Shown here piece by piece: positions 49,753 through 57,303 of a stretch of DNA of 64,000 nucleotides. Both the position numbers and the translations under genes were made by a program. Positions within the stretch are counted from its first letter, which is position 1. Each line of letters opens with the position of its first letter. Source of the DNA: JAUVPB01 sp965223695 (lineage in GTDB: Bacteria; Actinomycetota; Thermoleophilia; Gaiellales; Gaiellaceae); contig CBDCXJ010000031.1 in assembly GCA_965223695.1 (NCBI GenBank), positions 1 through 64,000 on the forward strand, given 5' to 3'. The notes under the pieces are model-generated. The model was not told the DNA's origin. It saw only the letters and a program-made list of their open reading frames with translations, and made no database searches.

Positions 49753-50808
49753 TCACAGGGCGACGAGATCCCTCGTCGCATGCGTCAGCACGTCGCCGCC
49801 CTCGTCGGTGACCACGACCATGTCCTCGATACGGATCCCGCCGAGGCCCGGGAGGTAGATCCCTGGCTCGACCGTTACGACGTGACCGGTCTCGAGCGAG
49901 CCGGGGCTGGTGCGGGCCAACCGAGGCTCTTCGTGAACCTCGAGCCCGACGCCGTGTCCAAGGCTGTGGTCGACCGAGTAGCCGGCCTCTGTCAGGGCCT
50001 CGCGGTGCGTCTCGTCGAGGGCATTGCCCTCGACGCCGGCGCGGATCGACGCAACGGCCTTGGCCTGAATATCGCGGCAGGCGTCGAAGGCGGCCCGGAC
50101 GGCGTTCGGGATCGAGCCGGTCGTGAACACGCGCGTACAGTCCGAGCAGTACCCGTCGACCACGCAGCCGGCATCGATCAGCACGACCTCGTCTCGCTCG
50201 ATCGCGCGCTCCGACGGGCGGTGATGCGGCTTCGCGGCGTTCGGGCCGGCTGCGACGATGGTCGGGAACGACATGGCCGAGGCTCCGAGCTCGTCGCGCA
50301 TCAGGCGCTCGAGCAGCCATGCGAGCTCACGTTCGCTCCTGCGCTGCGGCCCGAGCTCGGGAACGCGCTCGAATGCTCTCGAGAGCACGTCCGCGGCACG
50401 CGCGATCGCCTCGAGCTCGTGTGCCTCCTTCGCCGCCCGGATGCGCTCGACGACGCCAGATACGGCGACGAGCTCGACGCTCGTCGCGGCGAGCCGCGCA
50501 TGTGCTGCGACCGTGAGGTCCGTCGACTCGAAGGCGACAGGTCCTCGCGTATGGGTATCGAGCACGCGCCCGAGCTCGGCGAGGAGGTTGCGCTCGAGTA
50601 GGACGGGCTCCACGCCCTCGACGGCGTGCGCTGCCTCCCGGTAGCGCGCATCCGTGAACAGCCGGACGCAATCTCCTTCGACGAGCAGGGCGGCGCTCGA
50701 GCTGTCGAAGCCACTGAGGTAGCGAACGTTGACGGGCGCTGTTACCAGAAATGCGCTGGCGTCCTGGCTCGCGAGCCAGGCGTTGACCTCGCCTATGCGG
50801 GCGCTCAC
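49753..50808 (-). CDS. pepQ: Xaa-Pro aminopeptidase/dipeptidase family peptidase (M24)
   Basis: Pita-bread metallopeptidase of M24. RYLSGFDSSSAALLV is the usual creatinase-like N-terminal domain (1-110). The metal centre is visible in EVVLIDAGCVVDGYCSDCTRVF (Asp pair), HSLGHGVGLEVHE (His), EPGIY (Glu) and GGIRIEDMV (Glu). GTG at 50806-50808 overlaps the aroQ stop and gives 351 residues. PepP and PepQ share these motifs, so the cut between dipeptidase and aminopeptidase is uncertain. Adjacent to efp as in Bacillus. Confidence 0.9.
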   Translation of the reverse strand: MSARIGEVNAWLASQDASAFLVTAPVNVRYLSGFDSSSAALLVEGDCVRLFTDARYREAAHAVEGVEPVLLERNLLAELGRVLDTHTRGPVAFESTDLTVAAHARLAATSVELVAVSGVVERIRAAKEAHELEAIARAADVLSRAFERVPELGPQRRSERELAWLLERLMRDELGASAMSFPTIVAAGPNAAKPHHRPSERAIERDEVVLIDAGCVVDGYCSDCTRVFTTGSIPNAVRAAFDACRDIQAKAVASIRAGVEGNALDETHREALTEAGYSVDHSLGHGVGLEVHEEPRLARTSPGSLETGHVVTVEPGIYLPGLGGIRIEDMVVVTDEGGDVLTHATRDLVAL

Positions 50809-51233
50809 GCCGACTCGACGAGCAGCGCGAGCGCCTGGCGATAGCCGTCCGGCCCCTCGCCGGCAATGCGGTGCGTTGCGATCGGCTCGATCACCGAATG
50901 GCGGCGCCACTCCTCGCGCGAGCCGATGTCCGAGAGGTGGAGTTCTACGATCGGCACCTCGAACAGCTCGAGAGCGTCGTGGATGGCGTAGCTGTAGTGC
51001 GTCCATGCGCCCGGGTTGACGATGATTCCGTCGGCCCAGGCGCGGGCCTCGTGCAGGCTCTCGACGAACTCGCCCTCGTGATTCGTCTGGCGACAGCGTG
51101 CAGAGCAGCCGAGCTCGGAGGCCCAGGCGTAGATTCGCGTCTCGAGCTCGCCGTAGGAGATGCCGCCGTAGTGCTCGGGATCACGCTCGCCCAGCATGTT
51201 GAGGTTGATCCCGTTGAAGACGCCGATCTTCAT
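50805..51233 (-). CDS. aroQ: 3-dehydroquinate dehydratase, type II
   Basis: Shikimate-pathway step 3; dodecameric flavodoxin-like enzyme. FNGINLNMLGERDPEHYGG is the N-terminal signature (usual form NGPNLNLLG, here Pro to Ile), carrying the catalytic Arg and Tyr. NHEGEFVESL, VNPGAWTHYSYAI and VELHLSDIGSREEWRRHSV hold the Asn, His and Arg. ATG 51233 gives 142 residues. Four-base overlap with pepQ. Confidence 0.94.
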   Translation of the reverse strand: MKIGVFNGINLNMLGERDPEHYGGISYGELETRIYAWASELGCSARCRQTNHEGEFVESLHEARAWADGIIVNPGAWTHYSYAIHDALELFEVPIVELHLSDIGSREEWRRHSVIEPIATHRIAGEGPDGYRQALALLVESA

Positions 51234-51271
51234 GCGCTGATCCAGGCAGTCTAGGACTCGTCGGGCACGGG

Positions 51272-52717
51272 CTAGCGTGGCGCGATCAGGGACTCGAGCG
51301 CGCCTCGGACAGATGCCTCGGGCAGCTCGACTCCCCACACGGGCTCGCCCGGCCCATCGAGGAGGACGAGGCGAAGCCGACCGGCCTTCGCCTTCTTGTC
51401 GTGTGCCATTGCGGCCCAGGCCGCATCGGCGTCGACCGACGCGAGATCGACGGCGAGCGCCTCCTCGACCTCGGCCAGGATCGACGCGTCGAGACCGCGG
51501 TGCTCGACCGACAGGCGCAGCGCAGCACGCAGGCCGAGCGCGACGGCATGGCCGTGGGTGAGCCCGGCGTAGGCGCCGGCGGCCTCGAGCCCGTGCGCGA
51601 AGGTGTGCCCGAGGTTGAGAATCGCGCGCCGCCCTGCCTCCTCGGGGTCCGTGAGGCAGACCGCCGTCTTGAAGGCCGCCGTGCGACGCACCTGCTCGTC
51701 GAGCGGCTGCTCCCAGAGCGGGCGTCCGCTAAGCAGGCCTGTCTTGACGACCTCCGCCTTGCCCTCGACGAGCTGCTCTGCGGGCAGCGTCTCGAGCAGC
51801 GCCGGGTCGATCAGCACGCGCTCTGGCAGCTTGAACGCTCCGACCAGGTTCTTTCCCTTGGCGAGGTCGATCGCCGTCTTGCCGCCGATCGCCGCATCGA
51901 CCTGCCCGACCAGCGTCGAAGGCACGGGTGTCCAGCCACCGAGGCCGCGCAGATACGTCGCGGCGACGAAGCCGGCCACGTCGGTGGTTGTGCCGCCCCC
52001 GAGCGCCACGAGCTGGGTTGAGCGGTCGGCATCGAGCTCGTTCCAGAGGGCCTCGCAGACCGCGAGAGTCTTCGCAGCTTCACCAGAAGGCACGGAATGG
52101 ACCGCTCCGATCCGGCCGGTGTCCGGAGGCGGGTGCAGTGCCAGTACTGCCTCATCTGCGACGAGAACGAACGGCCCCTCTCCGGGGACGAGCCGGTCGA
52201 GGTGCTGGTAGGCACCGCGCCGAACGAATACGTCTCCGAGCGCGAGCACGATCTCGGTGGCTTCGCTGCCGGCGACGTCCGCGAGTTCGGCGTAGACCCC
52301 CGCTCGCTCGTCAAAAAGCGCGCGAAACGACGCCTCGTCCTGCGCGAGCGGTCGATCGCTCAGCGCGGCCCGGCGCCAGCAGACCTCGACGCTCTCGTCG
52401 ACGTGGGCGATCCTCGTGCGGCCGCGCAGGAGTTCACGCGTACCCTCGCGTATCGCCGCGCCGCCGCCGAGCGCGATAACCGATGGATCGACGTTGCGCA
52501 CGAGCTCGGCAACGAGCTCTGCTTCGCGCTGGCGAAACCACGGCTCCCCGTGCTCGGCGAACAGCTCTGGGATTGACCTGCGCTGCCTCTGCTCCAGCTC
52601 GGCGTCGACGTCGACAAACGGGCGCGCTAGAAGGCGGGCGAGCTCCTTGCCAACCGTAGTCTTGCCAGCGCCCATGAACCCGATCAGGGCGAGGTGGCGG
52701 CTGGTCAGGTCAACCAT
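51272..52717 (-). CDS. aroKB: Bifunctional shikimate kinase / 3-dehydroquinate synthase (AroK-AroB fusion)
   Basis: Residues 1-165 are a shikimate kinase: GFMGAGKTTVGKELA (P-loop), FVDVDAELE, WFRQREAE and ALGGGAAIR, RPLAQDE lid. Residues ~170-481 are a dehydroquinate synthase: ALGGGTTTDVAGFVAATYLRG (NAD site), PVPSTLVGQVDAAIGGKT, KNLVGAF, EGKAEVVKTGLL and NLGHTFAH with THGHAV. Both active sites look complete, so one chain supplies pathway steps 2 and 5. The next genes are aroC upstream and aroQ downstream. The 10-base gap to aroC suggests one transcript. Confidence 0.96.
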   Translation of the reverse strand: MVDLTSRHLALIGFMGAGKTTVGKELARLLARPFVDVDAELEQRQRRSIPELFAEHGEPWFRQREAELVAELVRNVDPSVIALGGGAAIREGTRELLRGRTRIAHVDESVEVCWRRAALSDRPLAQDEASFRALFDERAGVYAELADVAGSEATEIVLALGDVFVRRGAYQHLDRLVPGEGPFVLVADEAVLALHPPPDTGRIGAVHSVPSGEAAKTLAVCEALWNELDADRSTQLVALGGGTTTDVAGFVAATYLRGLGGWTPVPSTLVGQVDAAIGGKTAIDLAKGKNLVGAFKLPERVLIDPALLETLPAEQLVEGKAEVVKTGLLSGRPLWEQPLDEQVRRTAAFKTAVCLTDPEEAGRRAILNLGHTFAHGLEAAGAYAGLTHGHAVALGLRAALRLSVEHRGLDASILAEVEEALAVDLASVDADAAWAAMAHDKKAKAGRLRLVLLDGPGEPVWGVELPEASVRGALESLIAPR

Positions 52718-52726
52718 CTAGAGAGG

Positions 52727-53830
52727 CTATTGCCGGGGCGACCAGTCGACGCGCTCGACGTAGGCGTCGCGCGCGCCGACGAAATCGCCGATCGAGTCGC
52801 CGCCGAACTTGTCGCGCGCCGCCACCGCAAGCTCGAACGCGGCGACGGCTTCGGCCACGACGGCCAGCGCCTCGACCGCCGAGACGTCGCTGCGCTCGAC
52901 GAGCGCGTTGCCCGGCTCCTTCGTCTCGAGATCAACCGAGCGCAGCGGGCGCATCAGCGTCGGTAGCGGCTTCATCGAGCAGCTGACGACGAGCGTCTCG
53001 CCGTTGGTCATACCGGCCTCGAGCCCACCGGCGCGGTTCGTCTCGCGGTAGAAGCCCTGCTCGTCGCGGAAGATCTCGTCGTGCGCCTGAGATCCGCGCG
53101 CGCTGGCGAGCTCAAGCCCGTCGCCGACCTCGACTGCCTTGACCGCCTGCGTCGCGAGCAACGTGGCCGCGAGTCTGCCATCGAGCCGGTCGGCCTTGGT
53201 GGCGTACGAGCCGAGCCCGGGCGGTAGTCCGGCCACGCTGACCTCGACCGTCCCGCCGAGCGTGTCGCGCTCCTTGCGGGCGCCGTCGATCGTCTCGCGG
53301 ATGGCGTCCTCGCCCTGTGCGCCCCCAACCGCGAGCACGGTGCTGGTGACGTCGACTCCGATCGATCCGAGCAGCGCTTTGGCAGCGCCCCCGGCCGCGA
53401 CGATCGCCGCCGTGTGGCGTGCGCTCGCGCGCTCGAGCGCGTTTCGGACGTCGTCGTGGTCGTACTTCATCACCCCGGCGAGGTCGGCATGCCCGGGTCG
53501 TGGCAGCGTGACCGCCTTTGTGCCTTTCCCGGCTTGCTCCCCCTCGGGCGGCCACGGGCTCATCCCCCAGGTCCAGTTCTTGTGGTCGCGGTTGGCGACG
53601 ACGAGCGTGAGTGGCGTCCCGAGCGTGCGCCCGTGGCGAAGACCGCTCAGGATCTCGACCTTGTCGCTCTCGAGCTTCTGGCGCGGCGAGCGCCCGTATC
53701 CCTGCTGGCGGCGCCAGAGATCGTGATCGATCTTTTCGCGCTCGAGCTGAAGCCCGGCGGGCAGCCCGGCAACGATCGCAACGAGGGCAGGGCCGTGTGA
53801 TTCGCCCGCTGTTGTCAGCTCCAGAGGCAC
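52727..53830 (-). CDS. aroC: Chorismate synthase
   Basis: FMN-dependent last step of the shikimate pathway. LTTAGESHGPALVAIVAG at the start, RRQQGYGRSPRQKLESDKVEIL, RPGHADLAGVMKYDHDDVRNALERASARHTA (flavin/substrate His), and TNGETLVVSCSMKPLPTLMRPLRSVDL are family signatures. 367 residues. It is followed upstream by aroE across 44 bases. Confidence 0.97.
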   Translation of the reverse strand: MPLELTTAGESHGPALVAIVAGLPAGLQLEREKIDHDLWRRQQGYGRSPRQKLESDKVEILSGLRHGRTLGTPLTLVVANRDHKNWTWGMSPWPPEGEQAGKGTKAVTLPRPGHADLAGVMKYDHDDVRNALERASARHTAAIVAAGGAAKALLGSIGVDVTSTVLAVGGAQGEDAIRETIDGARKERDTLGGTVEVSVAGLPPGLGSYATKADRLDGRLAATLLATQAVKAVEVGDGLELASARGSQAHDEIFRDEQGFYRETNRAGGLEAGMTNGETLVVSCSMKPLPTLMRPLRSVDLETKEPGNALVERSDVSAVEALAVVAEAVAAFELAVAARDKFGGDSIGDFVGARDAYVERVDWSPRQ

Positions 53831-53874
53831 GGCTGAACAGTACCGAGGGCCTCAGCCGCCGAAGCGCGAGCGTG

Positions 53875-54711
53875 TCAGCCCTCGACGTCGCCGCGCACGG
53901 CCGCTCGCATGACCGCGACCGGCGCTTCCAGGCCTGTCCAGCGCTCGAACGAGAGCGCCCCCTGGCTCACGAGAAACTCGAGCCCATCGACGACGTACTC
54001 GCAGCCGGCGGCGTGCGCCGCGCCAATGAGTCCGGTGGGCGCTCCGTCGCTGCGGTAAGCGAGATCGACGACCTGGTGGCGCGACTCAATGGCCACGATC
54101 CGATCGTCTTTGATCGGCGTGGCATTGACGACGATGTCGGCTTCGGCGCTCGGCGGCCAGTCGGCCTCCGCCTCTAGCTCGCATGTGGGGCACGCGTGAG
54201 CGAGCTCCGCCGCAAGATCGGTCGCCGCCTCGGCCCGACGCGCCGCGATCGTGATCGTTCGGGCGCCCGCGTCGGCGAGCGCAACGATGACGGGCCGGCT
54301 CGCCCCGCCCGCGCCGAGGATCAAGCAGTGAGCTCCAGACGGGTTGACGCCGCGTGCGACGCCCTCTCCGTCGGTGCTCGCGGCGACCGTTTCCTCTTCC
54401 GTGACGATCAGCGTGTTTGCCGAGCCGCTCCGTGCCGCGCTCGGCTCGATCACGTCGCAGTGCTCGAGTACGGCCTGCTTGTGCGGAATGGTCACGTTCG
54501 CGCCGACGAAGCCGAGCGCGCTGAGGCCGGCGACGGCCTGGGCGACGCGCTCGTCGCCCACTGGGAGCGGCAGGTAGGCCCAGTCGAGCTCGAGCTGCGC
54601 GAAGGCCGCGTTGTGCATGCGCGGCGAGAGCGAGTGGCTCACGGGATTGCCGATGATCCCGACGAGCCGCGTCGTGCTCGTGATCGGTCTCGCGCCGCCG
54701 TCTAACCGCAC
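53875..54711 (-). CDS. aroE: Shikimate dehydrogenase
   Basis: NADPH-dependent reduction of 3-dehydroshikimate. GIIGNPVSHSLSPRMHNAAF at the N-terminus carries the Ser/Ser substrate pair; GANVTIPHKQAV holds the catalytic Lys; SANTL, LILGAGGASRPVIVALAD (cofactor motif) and GLEFLVSQGALSFERWTG follow. 278 residues. The start GTG overlaps the mltG end by 10 bases. Confidence 0.93.
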   Translation of the reverse strand: MRLDGGARPITSTTRLVGIIGNPVSHSLSPRMHNAAFAQLELDWAYLPLPVGDERVAQAVAGLSALGFVGANVTIPHKQAVLEHCDVIEPSAARSGSANTLIVTEEETVAASTDGEGVARGVNPSGAHCLILGAGGASRPVIVALADAGARTITIAARRAEAATDLAAELAHACPTCELEAEADWPPSAEADIVVNATPIKDDRIVAIESRHQVVDLAYRSDGAPTGLIGAAHAAGCEYVVDGLEFLVSQGALSFERWTGLEAPVAVMRAAVRGDVEG

Positions 54712-55688
54712 TTGTCCGGCCCGTTCAGGAACGAGTCGGGTCCGTTCACGAACTCGTCGTGCTCCGCCTGTGTCCTCGAGAAGAAGTGCGTCCTGCAGTC
54801 CTTCGTGCGCGCGTAGAAGAGGAACTGGTTGTTCCCGGGCTGAGCGGCGGCTTGCATCGATGCACGCCCCGGGTTGGCGATCGGCGTTGGCGGAAGGCCG
54901 GTGCGCCTGCGTGTGTTGTAGCGGTTGTCGCTGTCGATCTGGGACTGCAGAATCGCCTTGTCTGGCGGAATGCGCAGCCCGTAGCGCAACGTCGAGTCGA
55001 TTCCGAGCGGGATGCGTCGCTGAAGCCGGTTGTAGATGACACGCGCCACGATCTTGCGCTCCATCGGCTCCTTCACTTCCTCCTCGACCATCGAGGCGAT
55101 CTTGAGGACGTCGTAGGGCGAGATGCCCCGCTCCTCGGCGAACGAGAGATCGAGCTCGGCCCAGGTCAGCTCGAACTGCTCGATCTGCTGCCGTATCAGC
55201 TCGGCCGTCGTCGTCGTCTCCGTGAAGTCATAGGTCGCGGGAAAGAGAAAGCCCTCGATGTGCTTCGGCTTCTCAGAGGGCTCGAGGAACTCGGCTGGAA
55301 TCAACACCTCATTCTTGGCGAGCTCGCGGAAGTCGTCCTCGGAGAGTCTCGGCGAGACCTGCCGCTCGCGGATCGCGATCTGTCGCACCTCGTCGACGCG
55401 AACCGCCATCTCCCGCCAGGTGAAGCCTTCGGGAAAAACGACCCGGAGGGGCTCTTCGGGCTCTTCGACGGCGTCGGTGGGGGTCGGGTCGAGCGCGAGC
55501 GGCGTGTCGCCGTTGCCCGAGTCGGAGTTGCGCGCCGCGTTGACGAGAAGGCCGATCGCAATGGCGCCGACGGCGAGACCGACGAGGATCGCGAGCGGGA
55601 GCGCGAAGCCTCCTTCCCGTCGTGGTGGAGGCCGCTCGGGATCGGCTTCGTCAGGAGGTGTTGCTATGCGTCGTGTTCGTCTTTCCAC
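54702..55688 (-). CDS. mltG: Endolytic murein transglycosylase MltG
   Basis: Membrane-anchored lytic transglycosylase that ends nascent glycan strands. A cytoplasmic basic/acidic N-terminus precedes one membrane segment (FALPLAILVGLAVGAIAIGLLV, about residues 23-44). The extracellular YceG domain has EGFLFPATYDF, IASMVEEEVKEPMERKIVARVIYNRL (positions ~225-250, catalytic Glu) and PLGIDSTLRYGL, then PPTPIANPGRASMQAA. GTG at 55686-55688 gives 328 residues and overlaps ruvX by 25 bases. alaS-ruvX-mltG order is seen in Bacillus. Confidence 0.92.
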   Translation of the reverse strand: MERRTRRIATPPDEADPERPPPRREGGFALPLAILVGLAVGAIAIGLLVNAARNSDSGNGDTPLALDPTPTDAVEEPEEPLRVVFPEGFTWREMAVRVDEVRQIAIRERQVSPRLSEDDFRELAKNEVLIPAEFLEPSEKPKHIEGFLFPATYDFTETTTTAELIRQQIEQFELTWAELDLSFAEERGISPYDVLKIASMVEEEVKEPMERKIVARVIYNRLQRRIPLGIDSTLRYGLRIPPDKAILQSQIDSDNRYNTRRRTGLPPTPIANPGRASMQAAAQPGNNQFLFYARTKDCRTHFFSRTQAEHDEFVNGPDSFLNGPDKCG

Positions 55689-56083
55689 GTCAGGTAGTAG
55701 CTGAGGAGATGGGCCGCGGCAGCGGCGTCGTCGCTGTCTGCGGCCTTGCCGTTGCCGGCGCGATTCGCGAGTGTCGTGGTGAAGCGCTCGTCGAACGTCG
55801 TGACCCTGAGGCTCGTGCCCTGGTCGAGCTCGTTGACGAACTGTTGCGTGCGCTGCGCCTGGGATCCGCGCTCTCCCTTGAGCGTGAAGGGCATGCCGAC
55901 CACGATCTCGCCAACGCCCTCGCGGATCGCCACCTCGAGGATGCGGGCGCGCACGAGCGCGGCGTTGCGCTCGTGGACGACCTCGAGTGGTCGCGCGAGC
56001 GCTCCTGTCTCGTCTGACACGGCGAGGCCGGTCCGGGCCTGTCCGTAGTCGACGGCGAGCACTTTCTGGCCCCGGTCGTCCAT
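55664..56083 (-). CDS. ruvX: Pre-16S rRNA processing / Holliday junction resolvase-like protein RuvX (YqgF)
   Basis: RNase H-fold protein implicated in 16S rRNA 5' end maturation. VLAVDYGQARTGLAVSDETG has the first catalytic Asp; VVGMPFTLKGERGSQAQRTQQF and VTTFDERFTTTLA are family motifs; ADSDDAAAAAHLLSYYL closes with the Asp pair. 139 residues. Short gap to the divergent secreted-protein gene. Confidence 0.92.
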   Translation of the reverse strand: MDDRGQKVLAVDYGQARTGLAVSDETGALARPLEVVHERNAALVRARILEVAIREGVGEIVVGMPFTLKGERGSQAQRTQQFVNELDQGTSLRVTTFDERFTTTLANRAGNGKAADSDDAAAAAHLLSYYLTWKDEHDA

Positions 56084-56208
56084 CTGGCGCGATTGTAACG
56101 AGGCACGTTCGTTGCACTTCTGCTCCTCGACGGCACAGACGCGTGCGTTCGATGCGGCGACGGTTCGTGTGGCAACGCCCCTATAGGGGCCCGAGGGCAG
56201 GAGATTCC
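56084..56208. promoter_or_regulatory. Divergent intergenic region with GCCCCTATAGGGGC palindrome
   Basis: 125 bases between the divergent ruvX and the LTD/RTX gene. It holds the 14-base palindrome gcccctataggggc (near 56178-56191) and AGGAG before the ATG at 56209. The palindrome contains ctatag, which could be a -10-like element or an operator; no good -35 was found. Confidence 0.35.
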
Positions 56209-57300
56209 ATGAGAAAGCCGCGTTCCCGACCCGTGCACGCTTTTCTCTTACTCGGCGCGGCGCTTGTGACGCTTGTGGCCGCGGCCGTTCTCGGGCATGC
56301 AGCGTCGCGCGCGAGTGCAGCTGCGGCCGATCTCTTCGTCTCGGAGTACGTTGAGGGTTCGAGCACGAACAAGGCGATCGAGCTCTTCAACGGGACGGGT
56401 GGCGCGGTGTCCCTGGATGGCGTGTACGACCTCCAAATCTACGGCAACGGGAGCGCAACGGCGACGGCGACCATCGCTCTGGCCGGAACGGTCGCAGCGG
56501 GTGAGGTCTTCGTGCTCGCCCGCGCCGGCTCGGCGGCCGAGTTGCTGGCAGCCGCCGACCAGACGACGACCAACTTCCTTTTCAACGGCAACGATGCGAT
56601 AGCTCTGCGTCGCGACGGCGTCGTGATCGACGTCATCGGGCAGATCGGTGACGACCCGGGCGCAGCCTGGGCTGGTGGCGGCGTGAGCACGCAGGACGGC
56701 ACGATGCGTCGCAAAGCCGACGTGATGGCGGGGGCTCCAGACGGCTCCGATCCGTTCGATCCGGCCGCCGAGTGGGATGGCTTCCCGCCCGACACGTTCG
56801 ACGGCCTCGGAGCACACGAGGCGGGTGAGGATCCGCCAACCGACCCACCCGCTGCCGACCCCTGCGATGCCGAGCCGACGATCAGCGGCACCGACCGCCA
56901 CGACATCCTGTTCGGGACGCACGGCGACGACATCATCCACGCCGGCGCTGGGCATGATCTCGTGTTCGGGCTCGGCGGGGACGACGTGATCTGCGGCGGC
57001 CCAGGGCGCGACATCCTGATCGGCAACCGCGGCGACGACACGATCATCGATGACTCGGGTAGAACATGGGTCTTCGGCGGTGGGGGAAGCGATCGGGTCA
57101 CGACCGGACCAGACGCTGACCGGATCTGGGGAGGATTCGGCGACGACGTCATCGAGGCCGGCGATGGGCGCGATCGTCTCTTTGGGGGTCCGGGCGCTGA
57201 CACCCTCGACGGCGGGCCCGCACCTGACCTCCTCGTCGGTGGCCGAGGGCAGGACACCTGCACGGCCGAGCCGGAGGACTACGCGATCCGCTGCGAATGA
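56209..57300 (+). CDS. Secreted lamin-tail-domain / RTX-type calcium-binding protein
   Basis: 363 residues. Signal peptide: basic start (RKPRSRPVHAFLLLGAALVTLV) and AASRASAAAA. Residues ~40-165 form a lamin-tail domain (LFVSEYVEGSSTNKAIELFNG, NGNDAIALRRDG), a fold common in secreted nucleases and adhesins. A Pro/Asp linker (~205-225) precedes about seven RTX-like nonapeptides (GGDDVICGG, GNRGDDTI, GGFGDDVIEAGDGRD, GGPGADTLDGG), ending with two Cys. Such repeats bind calcium outside the cell. No catalytic domain is seen, so adhesion or matrix binding is a guess. AGGAG is before the ATG. Confidence 0.85.
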   Translation: MRKPRSRPVHAFLLLGAALVTLVAAAVLGHAASRASAAAADLFVSEYVEGSSTNKAIELFNGTGGAVSLDGVYDLQIYGNGSATATATIALAGTVAAGEVFVLARAGSAAELLAAADQTTTNFLFNGNDAIALRRDGVVIDVIGQIGDDPGAAWAGGGVSTQDGTMRRKADVMAGAPDGSDPFDPAAEWDGFPPDTFDGLGAHEAGEDPPTDPPAADPCDAEPTISGTDRHDILFGTHGDDIIHAGAGHDLVFGLGGDDVICGGPGRDILIGNRGDDTIIDDSGRTWVFGGGGSDRVTTGPDADRIWGGFGDDVIEAGDGRDRLFGGPGADTLDGGPAPDLLVGGRGQDTCTAEPEDYAIRCE

Positions 57301-57303
57301 ACG

